From Chlorophyllum brunneum (taxonomy: Eukaryota > Basidiomycota > Agaricomycetes > Agaricales > Agaricaceae): a stretch of 64,000 nucleotides of DNA. This document shows, one piece after another, positions 46,656-57,959 of this stretch; within the stretch, counting starts at the first letter, position 1, and every line of letters starts with the position of its first letter. A program made the position numbers and the translations under genes. Location: assembly GCA_963576785.1 (NCBI GenBank), contig OY756148.1, positions 1,550,001 through 1,614,000 on the forward strand, read 5' to 3'. Under the pieces are notes generated by a model. That model did not search any database. It was given only the letters and a program-made list of their open reading frames with translations, and had not been told where the DNA came from.

Positions 46656-47030
46656 AGTTAACAGGATCCAGTCTTATCCCAAAAGAGTTCCTCGACCCAT
46701 GGACCATGCCCAAGGCGGACAAGCCAGGAGCTTGAAGCTTTGAGGGACTACTTCAATGCGAACTAGTCCTTCCAGACAATCCCAAAGGAATACGAAAGCA
46801 CAAACACCCAGCACATAAATAATCATGTTTCCTTCTCTCCTGAGTCGACTTCACTTGTGTCAGGTATGTCCCCCATGGACATCACCTTCCGGAACACTTG
46901 ACCCGAAGAGCAAAACCATTAATAAGTAGTTAATTTGGAAGGTTGGTGGGGTCCATTGAGGATTTTGACTGCGAGACCCGTCGTGAAGACGAAAAGATTG
47001 AACGACAAGTGAATCACTAAAGCCCTTGTG
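46656..47030 (+). pseudogene. Decayed copy of the EMC1 last exon and 3' flank
   Basis: The DNA matches the EMC1 last exon from about 43741 onward. GGATCCAGTCTTATCCCAAA at 46664 corresponds to AAGATCCAGTCTTATCCCAA at 43748. Further shared blocks are GACTACTTCAATGCGAACT, CACTTGTGT, CACCTTCCGGAACA, TAGTTAATTTGGA, CGAGACC and the flank CTTGTGTATTC. Many substitutions, small deletions and stops make it non-coding. The offset to the parent is about 2.9 kb, equal to the spacing of 7TM copies C and D, so it is the edge of one segmental duplication. Confidence 0.8.
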
Positions 47031-47118
47031 TATTCATCGTACAGGGTTGCGTGCTCACATAGTTGCAAATGAACAAGGTCGTTCAACTGATGTGAAGGAC
47101 CTTTTGCTTGGGCCAACC

Positions 47119-48731
47119 CTACCATGTCCTCGGGGCAAACTGAGTCAACTCGGAAATTGGTGAGGAGAGGGTTGGGTGAGGGGGGAGGCTAAATGTGACT
47201 GTTTTTTGTCCCCCACTGAGGTCGACGGGGTAACTGAGGCCCATGCGCGATTGTATTCTCTGCCCTTTGAGGGTCTTAAACGGTTTTGTGCGTAATGGAG
47301 TTCTTGGCACCGGCTTGATAGAACCGACGCTCTGAAGCTGTTTGGATGGCTCCTGTTCTTGCGTTTCAGTCACCCCCTCGTTACAACCGCTATACTCTGT
47401 CTCCCGGACCGTGGACTTCTTAAAGATCATTGAGCTGTATGGCTTTGGTCTGCGCCAGAATAATAAAGCCCGAAGAATGTCCTAGAGGGGCTAGCCTCAA
47501 CAAAGCGGTGCACCTGACGCAAGTGCGGAAATTACCTTGTGCGCGCCAAAGGCAATAGCCATGATGATGGCAACTGTTGATAAAAATTTTCAGGCGCACT
47601 GTATCAGTGTGAGTGATATACCCACGAATAGGATAACATAGGCTGGTGTCATTGGAATCTATCAAGATGAACGACAATGTGGAGAGCCTTCACCCCATAT
47701 CAGCACCGCTTCCAGTGGCGAAGAGCATTGATCGGACATACGCGAATCCCAGTAGGGCGCAAAAAGTGGATAGTGTTAGCCTGATATAAAGCATGAGGAA
47801 GAGTTGACGGTCTGCCTTGGCAAGGCGCCTGAAAGCATCAGTACATGACAAAACCTGTCCATACTGCAAAGAGATCAGCATATCATTGGAATATGCAAGA
47901 TTCCCTAACAATATGCCTTCCAAAGGTAAGGTGGTACTGAGAATCCCAACTACGAGAGCTGCTGAGATTATGCTCCTGTGGGCGTATTGAGCCTTTTAAA
48001 AATGAAAAAAAAACGATCACCCACGGCAGGCTATCTCCGAGATGACAGTAGAAGTTGGTAGGTGCACGGCTGACAAGACCAAAACGATCTCCGGCAAATA
48101 TAAGCTGAACATTGATGAGCTTCACAATATAATATAACATCACCGCATCAACACTGATCCCCGTACGTACCAGAAGTACTTCAATAATAATCGCCAGGAA
48201 GACGAGCCATGGGATTTTGACAACAACCGGTGAGAAAGACGAAGGTAACTGTGGCATATCGACTTTACCCAGAATGCCCTCCATAAACTAGGGGGTCTCA
48301 GTTTCCCGGATCTGAGTCGTGAAATTATGAAGTAGAACTATATCCTCCCAGTTGAATTTATCTATGGGGACAATGTTAGGTCACTTACTTCAACATAGTA
48401 ACAAAGTAGGCTAGTTGAGACCCTAGTACATAATAGTTAAGAATGAGCGGATAAGCAAAGAGGCAAGATGAACTGACAGTACAGGGGCTGCATAAATCAA
48501 GAGTGTCTGAGTGACACATAACCCAAGAGACGGTTCATCAGGGCCTTCTTGCCTCCCAACGAGTAGTCTATAGCTCAGAGAATAGACTAGCCACCCTGCC
48601 ATGAGGCTATACCAACCAGAACTACGCGCAACAGCCTTCGAGAATATTGCTGGAACCAACACACAGACAATTAGCAGTACCGACAGAAAAACAAGAACGT
48701 CAAAGACAACAACGGTAGCGTGTGAAGCCAT
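47119..48731 (-). pseudogene. Orphan seven-transmembrane protein, copy D, broken
   Basis: The start MASHATVVVFDVLVFLSVLL at 48731 is intact, and exons 1-3 are as in copy C (LVPAIFSKAVARSSGWYSLM, GRQEGPDEPSLGLC). Several lesions follow. The acceptor before KIPWLVFLAIIIEVLL is CACCGG where copy C has CAAAAG. The donor after the TLPLE exon is GC instead of GT. Near 47836 an 8-bp deletion removes the Asn-Trp step of the WNWDAFRRL motif (TGTACTGATGC against TGTATTGGAACTGGGACGC in C) and shifts the frame. The last exon stays open and longer than in C, ending FAPRTW at 47119. It arose with copy C in the duplication that carried the EMC1 tail. An unusual but functional splice pattern is not excluded. 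Confidence 0.68.
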
Positions 48732-49691
48732 TGTGTCACCAGAAAGGAGAGCGTCTGGATAGTAGTGGAAAAAGAGTGTGAAAGAGTGGAAGCTGGCAAG
48801 AAGTTTTACTTGAAGTACAACGTAAGAATCGAAGAAGGGGACTTGAAGGCGGATTGGGCGTGCTGATCAAGGGCGAGGGCTTGGTTATACAACTCTAGTG
48901 GTAACCATATGATTGTATCTGTCAGTGTACGCGACACCGGGCTCTCTTTCAAGAGTAATTTACAGAAAGTAGATTGATTGTCAAGAGTAATCCTCAGCCG
49001 TATGCTGCTCCATGCCGTATTGATTCGTTTCTAGGACACTTGATTGGTAAGACTAATGTAGCCCATGTTCAGATGCATACAAGATGTTTAACGAGAATTT
49101 GTGAGATATCAAGAATCATGAGGTGTGAGGATGCCCTCTATGTAGCCCTCGTCCTAATTTTGACCGCAAACACAAACACAGCGTTCGCATTCGGGGAACA
49201 TGAACAGTAATTCTGGGCTCAGGCCGGGACCATTCAAAAGCTAAGCAACTACGGAGAAAGGAATATGATACCCCACGATTATATGGTGGAACAAACAATT
49301 GCAATCGTGGATATGTGGGATATGGGCGGGTGGCTCGGAGCAACGCTGTGCCTGGTTTTGGGATTGTCCGACACACGATTTGTGATTTCGACAACTTAGG
49401 GGTGTATGAGGCAGTTGTGTTGGATGAGTTTATTAGACAGATCGGAAGGGAATCATCTTTTCACGCTAGAGGCCTTGATAGATAAGAAAAGAACTTGAGC
49501 ATCAAAGATGGATGTTGAAGTTTGACACTTGGTACGCCTGTGGGGCGAGTATGTCTGAATTCGTCAGTGTTATTGAACTTCACCGTCCTGTATCTGGTTT
49601 CTTTGGTGTCCTGGGAAGCGAGAAGCCCGCCATTCCCACCCGAAGTTGACGGAGTTGATATCCAGGTGTTGCTTCATGGATTCCTCCACTG
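48732..49691. other. Intergenic region between copies D and E
   Basis: No exon supported. I looked for a second EMC1 tail relic here, as between C and D, and did not see one. Confidence 0.4.
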
Positions 49692-51074
49692 TTATGCTTC
49701 TGCTAGCGGGCCACTACTTGAGGTACCTTGGGTTGTATCGCAAGCTATGCTCCTCTTGAATATGAGTGAACCACAAGGTTTTCGTGCGCGCCAGAATAGC
49801 CAAGCACAAAGAATGTCCTGTAGTTGTTCTTGTTACCAAGCAAGCTAATCTGATTGGGCTGTGCAGGTTACCTTTTGTGTGCCGAACGCAATTGCCATGA
49901 TGATGGCCACTGTGGTAAGAGAGGTGATTGTACCGATAACCAGAGATCGAGGACAAGAATACTCACCAATGGGATAACAGAGGCTTATTTCATTAGGCTC
50001 CCTCAAAAAGAACCCCAAAGTCGAAAGCCTGAAACCTGCATAAGCTCCGCATCAATCAACGTTAATATATAGACAAACATGAAGGCCAAGACCGCGCAAA
50101 TGGAAGATAGCGTCAGTCGTATATAGACTGTCAAGTAGACCCGGCGATCCACTTGACCGAGGCGCCTGAATGCATCCCAATTCCAGTATATAGTAAGTCC
50201 TATCCATGCTAAGCGAGAGGCTTCAAGATGTTGTTATGCATAGATGAAAACTGGCACGTACCTTCCAAAGGCAACCCGATTGCCGTAAGTCCAGCAACAA
50301 TAGCCATTGTGATATTGGATCTGTTGGCATTGCCCATAAACGCCGCTGATATGTGGGACGATGGCTGAACTCTTACAGTTGCTTATCAACCACGTGACAA
50401 TAGTAGTGACCTGGGGCACGTCTGACTTGCTGGAGACGGCCTCCGGGGAACACAAACTGGGGATTTGAGCGCACTAGTAACATGAGGTCCTTCCCACATA
50501 CCAGAAGTCCAGTGGTTAACATTGCCAGAAAAACAAGCCACGGAGAGATTCCTAGCTGTGGAATGGTTGGAATCGCAGTCAGGTGATAAAGAGGTGGACA
50601 ATCGTACGCAGAAAGTCCTCCAGAGGTTTGGTGGTCTGGGATTACCGGATTTGAGACCAGAGATAATGATGTAAAACTGCGCCCTCCCAGTAAGTCTTAT
50701 TAAACGGCAACCGCTTCGTTTTAATCCACGCACTTCAATATAATAACAAAGAAAACTTGTTGCAACCCTGAAACGACGACGGTTGAAATGGCATGGTGCT
50801 GAGGAACGCGGCGTACTCACAACGGAGGAACGGCATAGAATAATAGTGCTTGAGTAGTGCACAAACCAAGCGGCGGTTGGTCAGCTTGCTCCTGGTACTC
50901 AACAAGTAAACCGTAGCTTATAGAGAAGAGGAGCCAGCCTGTCATAAGGCTGTACCAGCCAGGACTCCGACTAACGGCTTTGGAGAATACGGCGGGCATG
51001 AGAGTACAAGCATTCAGCAACACTGAAAGAAGAACCAAAACGTTGAAGACGATGATGCTGGTATGAGATACCAT
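49692..51074 (-). CDS. Orphan seven-transmembrane protein, copy E (10 exons, about 310 aa)
   Basis: It starts MVSHTSIIVFNVLVLLSVLL at 51074. Landmarks are LMPAVFSKAVSRSPGWYSLM, FYIIISGLKSGNPRPPNLW, LGISPWLVFLAMLTTGLL, RRAPGHYYCHV, WIGLTIYWNWDAFRRLGQVD, AIAFGTQK and DILCAWLFWR, ending SSSGPLAEA at 49692. All ten exons can be joined in frame with GT..AG introns, provided the acceptor GTTTCAG (not the nearer ATGCAG) is used before MLSTLGFF. Exon 4 is 54 nt as in A and B. It is more diverged from C and D than they are from each other, so it predates their duplication. Probably functional, role unknown. Confidence 0.75.
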
Positions 51075-51835
51075 GGTGTCATTCGTCTTCTGGGTGCCAG
51101 GCCAGCCGACGGGGTGACAAGACGAGGAGAAGGCGTCGTGGAGTCCGAGTTGGGGAGAAGGAAGGACGACGGTTGGACTAGCAGTCTTTTTAATGAGGGA
51201 AATTCAATTGCATCTTAGCCAAATTGGATTGCAGCTTAACCTCTTGAGGTATATGTCCGGGATATATACATGCAGATCACGAGGTTCCTGGAATTTGTTG
51301 CGGTATTTAAGGGACCAAGCATTATGTGGTAAGAGGTTCGATACCGGAATTATTGGGGCCCAGGTTCATCGAGTCCTGGAATTGACGAACAGAGGAGACC
51401 GAGGAGTGTGGAATGCTGGAGAAATGCTCCCGCACTGGTCAGTTTAGCCCGGCTTCTCTATCGACTCCTGAAGACTATTGGGATAGACACCAGGATTGAG
51501 AGGCCATGGTAACGAGTGGCGGAAGGTACAAGATTTCACAGCCTAGGCTAATCCTGAATTCCTTTGTTCCCAAATTGGGGAGCCCAGTTTTCGACGTAAG
51601 AACCATCATGATAGCAGAGCTAAACAGATCTGAGCAGGAAGAGCGTCGAGCATTCGCGATTCTGCGTGGAATGACATGAGAACTGTGCTGTCTTGCCGAT
51701 TTGTGAAGTACCTTTGAGTATTGTGAACGATTATTTTTAAAAGCTGTACCCTGATTTGGCTGAACCCTTGGAACCAAACAATCCCAGCCGTGCAAGCCCG
51801 ACGTCACCCTGCGTAGCGGACATTGTCTTTGACCC
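51075..51835. other. Divergent intergenic region
   Basis: Between copy E (-) and the MICOS gene (+). The minus frame 51475-51837 shows no resemblance. Nothing else was seen. Confidence 0.4.
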
Positions 51836-52863
51836 ATGTATAGGGCAGCTTCACGTCTGGTGAGTGCAAAGGTGTTTGTTATGTGAGTCTTTCATCCGAC
51901 CAATTTTGTAGCCGGGAAGAGCTCTCCTTGCGGCCTCCATTGCGGGAGTGACCGTCGTCCAGGAACCACCCCGACAGAAAGTACGTGCTACGAATTCAAG
52001 GAAGTACTCCTCTCTGAACGTGATTTAAATCGCCAGCTTTCAGTTTATTCTTCTCAGACTCCAGATATCGTGCTTGTAAATACACCCTCCGCTTTGGAAA
52101 GCCAAATTGGTGTCGTGCGTCGACAGGTTTGTCAGGTGTATCGGGATGGGCGTGAATATGTTCAAGGATGGGTTTCGAAGTGGATTGGAGTCGAGCATGC
52201 TGTTGAAAGTGAGTCTTTGTTCTTACCAGGTGCGAGAAAAACAGGAAAACCCTGACTCCTCTTTCCATAGACCGCGTCAAGTCAATTATTTCACCACAAG
52301 AATCGCTCACACCAGGCTTGCTCTACGTCGGCGTTGCCACACTTACGGGCTCTATTCTCGCCAGAAATCGCCACCTCACCACACGGTTAATCCTCCCCCC
52401 TGTATTCCTCGTTGTCTCTGCCAAACATTTCCTTCCTAAAACTACACACAACCTCTCAGACTATCTCGGTTCCGTTGAGGATGCCCATTTTCCTACATTT
52501 TCTGAAAAGCACGAAATAGCGAAGGCCCATTCAGGTATGGCATGGGAAAGAATTAAAGAGGCTACTAGGGACACCAGAGCGCATGTAAACCGCGGCGCCG
52601 TTGCCACTATCGAGAAGGTGCAAGAGGCCACAGGACTAAAACTCCGGGAGACTCTTGGTTTTGGGGAAGAGGCTAGAAAACGTGTAGAGACAGAGGTTGT
52701 CGAGATCAAGGAGGTTGCTGAGAGAGCAGCTGAGGAAGTGAAGATGGTTGTTGATCAAAAAGTTGAGGAGGTGAAGGAAGGCGTCGTGAAGAAGGTGGAG
52801 CAGGAGATGACGCAGGAGGAGACGGGGGAGAAAGCTGAGAAGAGTGAGAAGAGGCTGATCTAG
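51836..52863 (+). CDS. MICOS complex subunit of the Mic26/Mic27 (apolipoprotein O) type, 4 exons, 285 aa
   Basis: Inner mitochondrial membrane protein that helps form crista junctions. The short first exon (24 nt, MYRAASRL) and second exon (PGRALLAASIAGVTVVQEPP, a presequence/first membrane helix) are joined across 51860-51911, then 51981-52036 and 52209-52270. The conserved core is ALESQIGVVRRQVCQVYRDG, VSKWIGVEHAVE, SIISPQESLTPGLLYVGVAT (second membrane segment), ILARNRHLTTRLILPP and a third hydrophobic stretch FLVVSAKHFLP, then TTHNLSDYLGSVED. The C-terminal 120 residues form a highly charged amphipathic coiled coil (EEARKRVETEVVEIKEVAER). The exons sum to 858 nt. Confidence 0.85.
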
Positions 52864-53387
52864 ACATCAGTGGGCGTAATTATTCCTAGAGTTGCATGGA
52901 CTTGCTGTTTCCTCCCAGTTTCTACACAGCCTGACCCTCAATATTCAGTCCTCCATTGAACAAGCCGAAGCCCTCCCGCAAAAAAACCATCGGTATATCA
53001 ACGGTTGTCGGCCAAGCCTTCGGTTAGGTCAAATTTTTGGAAAAATCGAAGCATGGATCAACAGAAATTATCCGGAACATATGGTCCGCTGCCGTCCCGG
53101 ACCGCTTGCTGTGTCTCTCAACGTCTTCATTGTTCGGTGTTGCTCAGTTCCTACACTCCCGACACCCGTGCTCGCCGCCTAGTGCATTCTTGAGTGAGCA
53201 AAGAAGTAGAATCATTTTTTATTCTCAGTTCGACGGTCTTGCCTTCATGCGTGCTTGGATACAAGTTCCCGCGTTTTGGTCATACGACTAATGCTCTTCT
53301 CACCAAAATTATGCCGCGGTCCGCTCCACGCCCCATGATCCCCTCGCATAAGTATGGGACGCGTTCTTGTCGAACTTTGCATGCGCA
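52864..53387. other. Intergenic region
   Basis: Between the MICOS gene and the rhamnosidase. The open frames here overlap in all three phases and carry no signal. Confidence 0.4.
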
Positions 53388-55917
53388 ATGATTTACCTTG
53401 GGTTCCTCCTCTTTTACGCTGGATTAGTCGGCTGCCTAGCACCCCCAGGAGACTGGGACAACTTCAACTTTGCCCCATCTTCTAGAGTTGTTACACCAGT
53501 CTCTATCCACTCCTCTCATGGTCAAATCGCGAATCCCGAAAATCTCGTTGGAGCGAAGGGAGAGACTACCTTCTCGTCATCGGGTAGTTGGCTAGCATTG
53601 GATTTTGGGGTCGAGGTATAGAACAATCCTTAACTTCTCAGCTGAACTAAGGCTTTTCATATAGGTTGGGGGGTTGATTTCGCTCAATATTGATTCAACT
53701 TCTACTGGTTCAGCCCTTGCACTTTCGTTCACTGAATCCTCCATGTTCATTCGCCCCACGGCTTCCGACGATTCATCGTTTCCTTCGGAAAATACCACGT
53801 ACGATGGAGTTTTGCAGGTCCAAAGACCTCTAGTCACGGGTTCATGGCAGCAACTCTCAGCAACCCTTAGAGGTGGCTTTCGCTATCTGACACTCGTTTC
53901 AAACTCGAATTCGCGTCTAACGTTGTCTAACGTCACCTGTTCGATCTCTTTCATGCCTCACTTCCCGGACCTCCGGGCGTATGCAGGGTATTTTTCTGCC
54001 AAGCACCCAACTTTCCACGATCAAGATTTTTTGACAAAGAGTGCGCTGATCACCTTCCAAAAAGAGTCGCGTCTCGCTGATGGAATGGGCTGCGTTTTCT
54101 TCAGTCTGGTTTGCGGGCGCATATACTGTTCAAACCAACACAGTTCCATTAGATACAGGCCGCAAGGTACCCTTTGCGTCTGCAGGGTGTAAGTGGACTC
54201 TATCGGGAATTTTTGCAATTGGGATTTATACTTATGTACTCCCACAGCTTGGGCGAACAATGCCCATCTCGGAGTTGCAGGGCCTATTATCGTGGATGGT
54301 GCCAAACGTGATCGGTAAGCCAAGCAAAGCTGTCTTATCGACAATAAAGATGAAATTGCACCCGTATAGTGCTGTTTGGCCTGGTAAGTAGCGTCAGCCC
54401 TGGCTCGGAGGTAGACAATCACCTAAACACGCACAGGTGACATGGGAATTGCTGTTCCTGCCCAGTTCGTCTCGACTAATGATCTGCTTCCGACGCGAAA
54501 TGCCTTGGCCACAATGTTCGCTGCCATAAATCCGGTGACTGGTGCATTGCCCGAATCAGGGCCTCCGCTCAGCCAGCAGGGTTCAGACACCTACCACGCC
54601 TGGACCCTTATTGGAACTCGTCAGTTATTCAGAGACCTATGAACTGATAGTAACGGAAGTCTAACCTACAGTCACCAGATAATTATCATCTCTTCTCTGG
54701 TGATACGGAATGGGTGAGAGAAATTTGGTCGAACTATACCAAGGCTGTGGCTTTCCTGGAAAAGAAAGTCGACAAGACCGGGCTCATTAACATTACCGGA
54801 TTACGTGACTGGGCAAGATTAGGCGGAGGTGGCCACAACTCCGAAGGAAACGCTCTGCTGTATCAGGTATGAGAAACGGTGGCTGAGCGTGGAACCGCAA
54901 CTAATTTTTACTCTCGTTAGGTTCTCGTCACGGCCTCTGACCTTGCCACCCAGCTGAATCAAACCCAACTGGCCACCGCTTGGTCTGCTAACGCGACGGC
55001 ACTGAAGGAACGTTTCAATGATGCATTCTGGGATGATAATGCCGGGCAGTATAAAGACAATCTTACGACGACATTACATCCCCAAGATGCTAACTCTTTT
55101 GCCATTGTCTTCAACCTCACGGACTCAAGGGAGAAGAGTCAGCGCATCAGCGAGGGTCTACAAAAGAATTGGAACGCCCTCGGCCCCGTGGCCCCCGAAC
55201 TACCTGATACGATCAGTCCCTTCATTAGCGGTTTTGAGGTCAGTTCATCGTCCCAAGTTTGACCAACTCACTCAGTGTCGTTTGCGACCTTCAGCTGCAA
55301 GCACACTTTATCGCCGGTGAAGATAAGCGTGCAATGGACCTGCTCGAGCGAACCTGGGGCTATATGCTATACACCGATCTCTCAGTCCAAAGTACGCTGC
55401 TTGAGGGCTTCACCGGTAATGGATCATTAAGGTCTGTCGATGTCATGCCTACACTTCGTCCGTGAATCACGGTTTTTGCAGTTATCGCTACTATCGCGGG
55501 TATAACAACGATCCTGCATACACCTCTCACAGTCATGGATGGAGCTCAGGCCCAACCTCTGTCTTGACTTTTTACCTTCTGGGACTAACAGTAACATCAA
55601 CCCAAGGAAAGACGTGGAGCCTTGCCCCACATCTTAACACTGGTGTCCCTGCAGCCGAGGGTGGATTCGAAACCCCGCTTGGCCGATTTGACGCCGTATG
55701 GACGTTTGATGAAGATTCAAATGGTAACGAAGTCTTGAACGTCCAGATTACGACTCCGACGGGCACAGAAGGTGTTGTTAGATTACCTGGTGATATGACG
55801 GCAAGTGTCATTCACAATGGGATTGAGAAAAGTCTTGTGCTAGCTGGAGCACCTGAGATTGAGTTATCTGGAGGAAGTCACACATTATCCTGGAACACTA
55901 CTTTGGTACGCGATTGA
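53388..55917 (+). CDS. Secreted alpha-L-rhamnosidase-like glycoside hydrolase (GH78-type), 10 exons, 676 aa
   Basis: Extracellular (alpha/alpha)6-barrel hydrolase of the six-hairpin glycosidase superfamily, likely releasing rhamnose from pectin or glycosides. The signal peptide MIYLGFLLFYAGLVGCLA decides the ATG at 53388. Features are a beta-sandwich N-terminal part (GSWLALDFGVEVGGLISLNI), IWFAGAYTVQTNTVPLDTGR, AGSWANNAHLGVAGPIIVDG, KRDRAVWPGDMGIAVPAQFV (the GH78 D-R-x-x-W-P-G-D motif), YHLFSGDTEWV, LRDWARLGGGGHNSEGNALL and SHSHGWSSGPTSVL near the C-terminus. Introns: 53616-53664, 54041-54104, 54189-54247, 54315-54369, 54384-54436, 54620-54678, 54867-54920, 55239-55294 and 55432-55481. The exon 54370-54383 is only 14 nt and encodes part of the catalytic motif. 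The exons sum to 2031 nt. Confidence 0.88.
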
Positions 55918-57149
55918 TTCTTCTTCAATGTCATCTTGGTTCTGATTCATGTAGCGCCCTGAAAATTACGTCTCAATTGTTCCAATAGCCTGATCATATA
56001 AGGAAAGAGTTGAATAAAATTTCATGTGTCAGAGTTCCCGCGAATGATTTAGAGAGATCATGGTGGTCCGAAGGTCCGGGTTGCAGAACGCTATTGAATA
56101 ACAGCCCACAATCCCTAATGTGGGCAGACTCCTCTGGGTGTTGAAGGACTGAAGCGCAACACACCTGGGAGCGGGATACCTACGAGATGATGACGCTGCA
56201 TAATGTGTAAGTGTCCTGAAACTGGCTGGAATTTGTCCTACGATTTAAGGATCCTCTCAGACTGGCCACATCTTTCATATTCATGTCAAAAACTTCAACC
56301 TTCAAGTCCACTTGCGGTCGCCGTCATACACACATTGATTTGCGAGCTCAATGTCGAGCTTCTGTGTGAGTACAAATATTGTTTAAGAAAAATGACCCAA
56401 GACCGGATTGCGGTACTACGTATACAAAGTCTGAGAGTCCGTTGGTGTATCGACCCCTAGTCAAGTTCACATCCTCAGCAAAAGCAGCCATTTACGATCT
56501 TGTCTGCGGAGCGCAAATCAGTGCAATGTAGGCATTGCTGCTGCTGGTACCAAATATCTCATGTGCTTTATTCCCTGGTTATATCTGGCTTTGGGAAATT
56601 GGAATGTTCAAGAGGCGCTCAGGAAATCCGGCCTCATACCTAACTGTTGCGGGATTTGCTTCGAGTTGCCTTGTTTCATTGACGGTGGTTCAACAATCCT
56701 ATCAGAGTTTTCTCTTTCGTAGAGACAGATTGCTACTGCTATGAGCATTTATTCCTCCTGCAAAGCGTAATTTGGAAATTGATTGCAGCACCTTGAATCC
56801 TACTTACAAGCTGTAAGCATAATAAAGTTTAAACCCTATCTCTGGTTCAATGAGTAAATTTACCCTCGAAGTTAGCGGGAACCCTTCGACCACTACATCA
56901 TTCCCCACGCATCATGCATCATGGATGATAATAATTTTCGTGAAAATAGCCAGTCACCAATGATACAATCATTTAACATTACATTACTACGGTTTCTCGA
57001 ACAAGAGATGGTCTCAAACCAAGCTCTGGCGACGACCCAGATATGGTGGGGTGGTGCTGGAGGTTTAAAATCATGGCTCCGATCGCTGAAGGAGGCCTCA
57101 TTCGTACTCTGGCAGTTCCCCTTTCCACAGGCCGACACCGCGCAGCAGC
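55918..57149. other. Intergenic region
   Basis: No supported gene. The plus frames 56203-56460 and 56535-56744 have no homology signature. The plus frame from 56921 is a shadow of the next gene. Confidence 0.4.
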
Positions 57150-57959
57150 ATGGAGACCACCACCACATATCTCACTATTCAGACCCAAACCACAGTCGTT
57201 GTTCATGTGGTTACCCATTCAACGACTACTGTTCCTCAACCTACCATGACCTCGGTAAATCCGAAGGCCAAGTTTTCGACAATTTCCTTTGGGCTTCCTC
57301 TGCCCCATACACCGATGGTTGGAGGGGCGGTAGGGGGTACTGCACCCCTGGTAGAAACATTAACTATGACGTTTGTAACGCCTGTAACGGTTGCAACAAC
57401 TCAAGTTGTTGGCACCTCAGTTAATGATTCGCCTTCACCTTCCCCGGACAATAGGCTCAGGGATATCGTTCTGCCTGCTGTGCTTATCCCGTCGTTTTTA
57501 ATCATTACGATCTTGGCATACGTGTTATTTCGACGACTTCGGCAGAAGAGACGCGGAAGAGGTGGGACGGCAAAACCCTTCCCATTCATCGGGTCCACTG
57601 GAGGCCACCGCTCTCAATCGACGGACAGATTAGTTGTTGATGAGGGTGGGCACAGAGGTTCTAGAGAATCAGGAAAGCGGTGTATGGAGGGTGATAAAAT
57701 CACAACCCGTTATGTTGCTGGGCTGGCTGATAAGGTGGATCCACACGAAGGAGGAAAACTTGGGGAGAACTGTGTCGAGTTGGAATCCTCAATCACTGGT
57801 GTCGCTGGGGGAGGTAATATGGTTCAAGTGATGCGGGAGGAAATTCTTGCTTTGCAAGCACGAATTGCAGATGTCGAGGCACAGCAACTACTACCCCCAC
57901 CTCCGCGTTACAACTCGCTTTCAACGGTCGATGATGTACCCATCGATCTGTTGCGTTGA
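57150..57959 (+). CDS. Single-pass membrane protein with Thr-rich outer part, 269 aa, unknown role
   Basis: Intronless frame. A Thr/Val-rich N-terminal half (METTTTYLTIQTQTTVVVHV and onward) suggests an O-glycosylated extracellular part without a cleaved signal peptide. One membrane helix follows near residues 110-130 (IVLPAVLIPSFLIITILAYV), then a basic stop-transfer patch (RRLRQKRRGRGG). The cytosolic tail ends with a short coiled coil, REEILALQARIADVEAQQLL, and PPPPRYNSL. This layout (Thr-rich outside, one helix, basic patch, REEI-x-x-LQ-x-R-I coiled coil, PPPYxS) recurs in agaricomycete proteins of unknown function. A wall-sensor-like role is only a guess. Confidence 0.65.
   Translation: METTTTYLTIQTQTTVVVHVVTHSTTTVPQPTMTSVNPKAKFSTISFGLPLPHTPMVGGAVGGTAPLVETLTMTFVTPVTVATTQVVGTSVNDSPSPSPDNRLRDIVLPAVLIPSFLIITILAYVLFRRLRQKRRGRGGTAKPFPFIGSTGGHRSQSTDRLVVDEGGHRGSRESGKRCMEGDKITTRYVAGLADKVDPHEGGKLGENCVELESSITGVAGGGNMVQVMREEILALQARIADVEAQQLLPPPPRYNSLSTVDDVPIDLLR

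Noticed and set aside
51330..51345. GGTTCGATACC as a tRNA B box
   Set aside because: Upstream bases do not form a D arm or acceptor stem at the right spacing.
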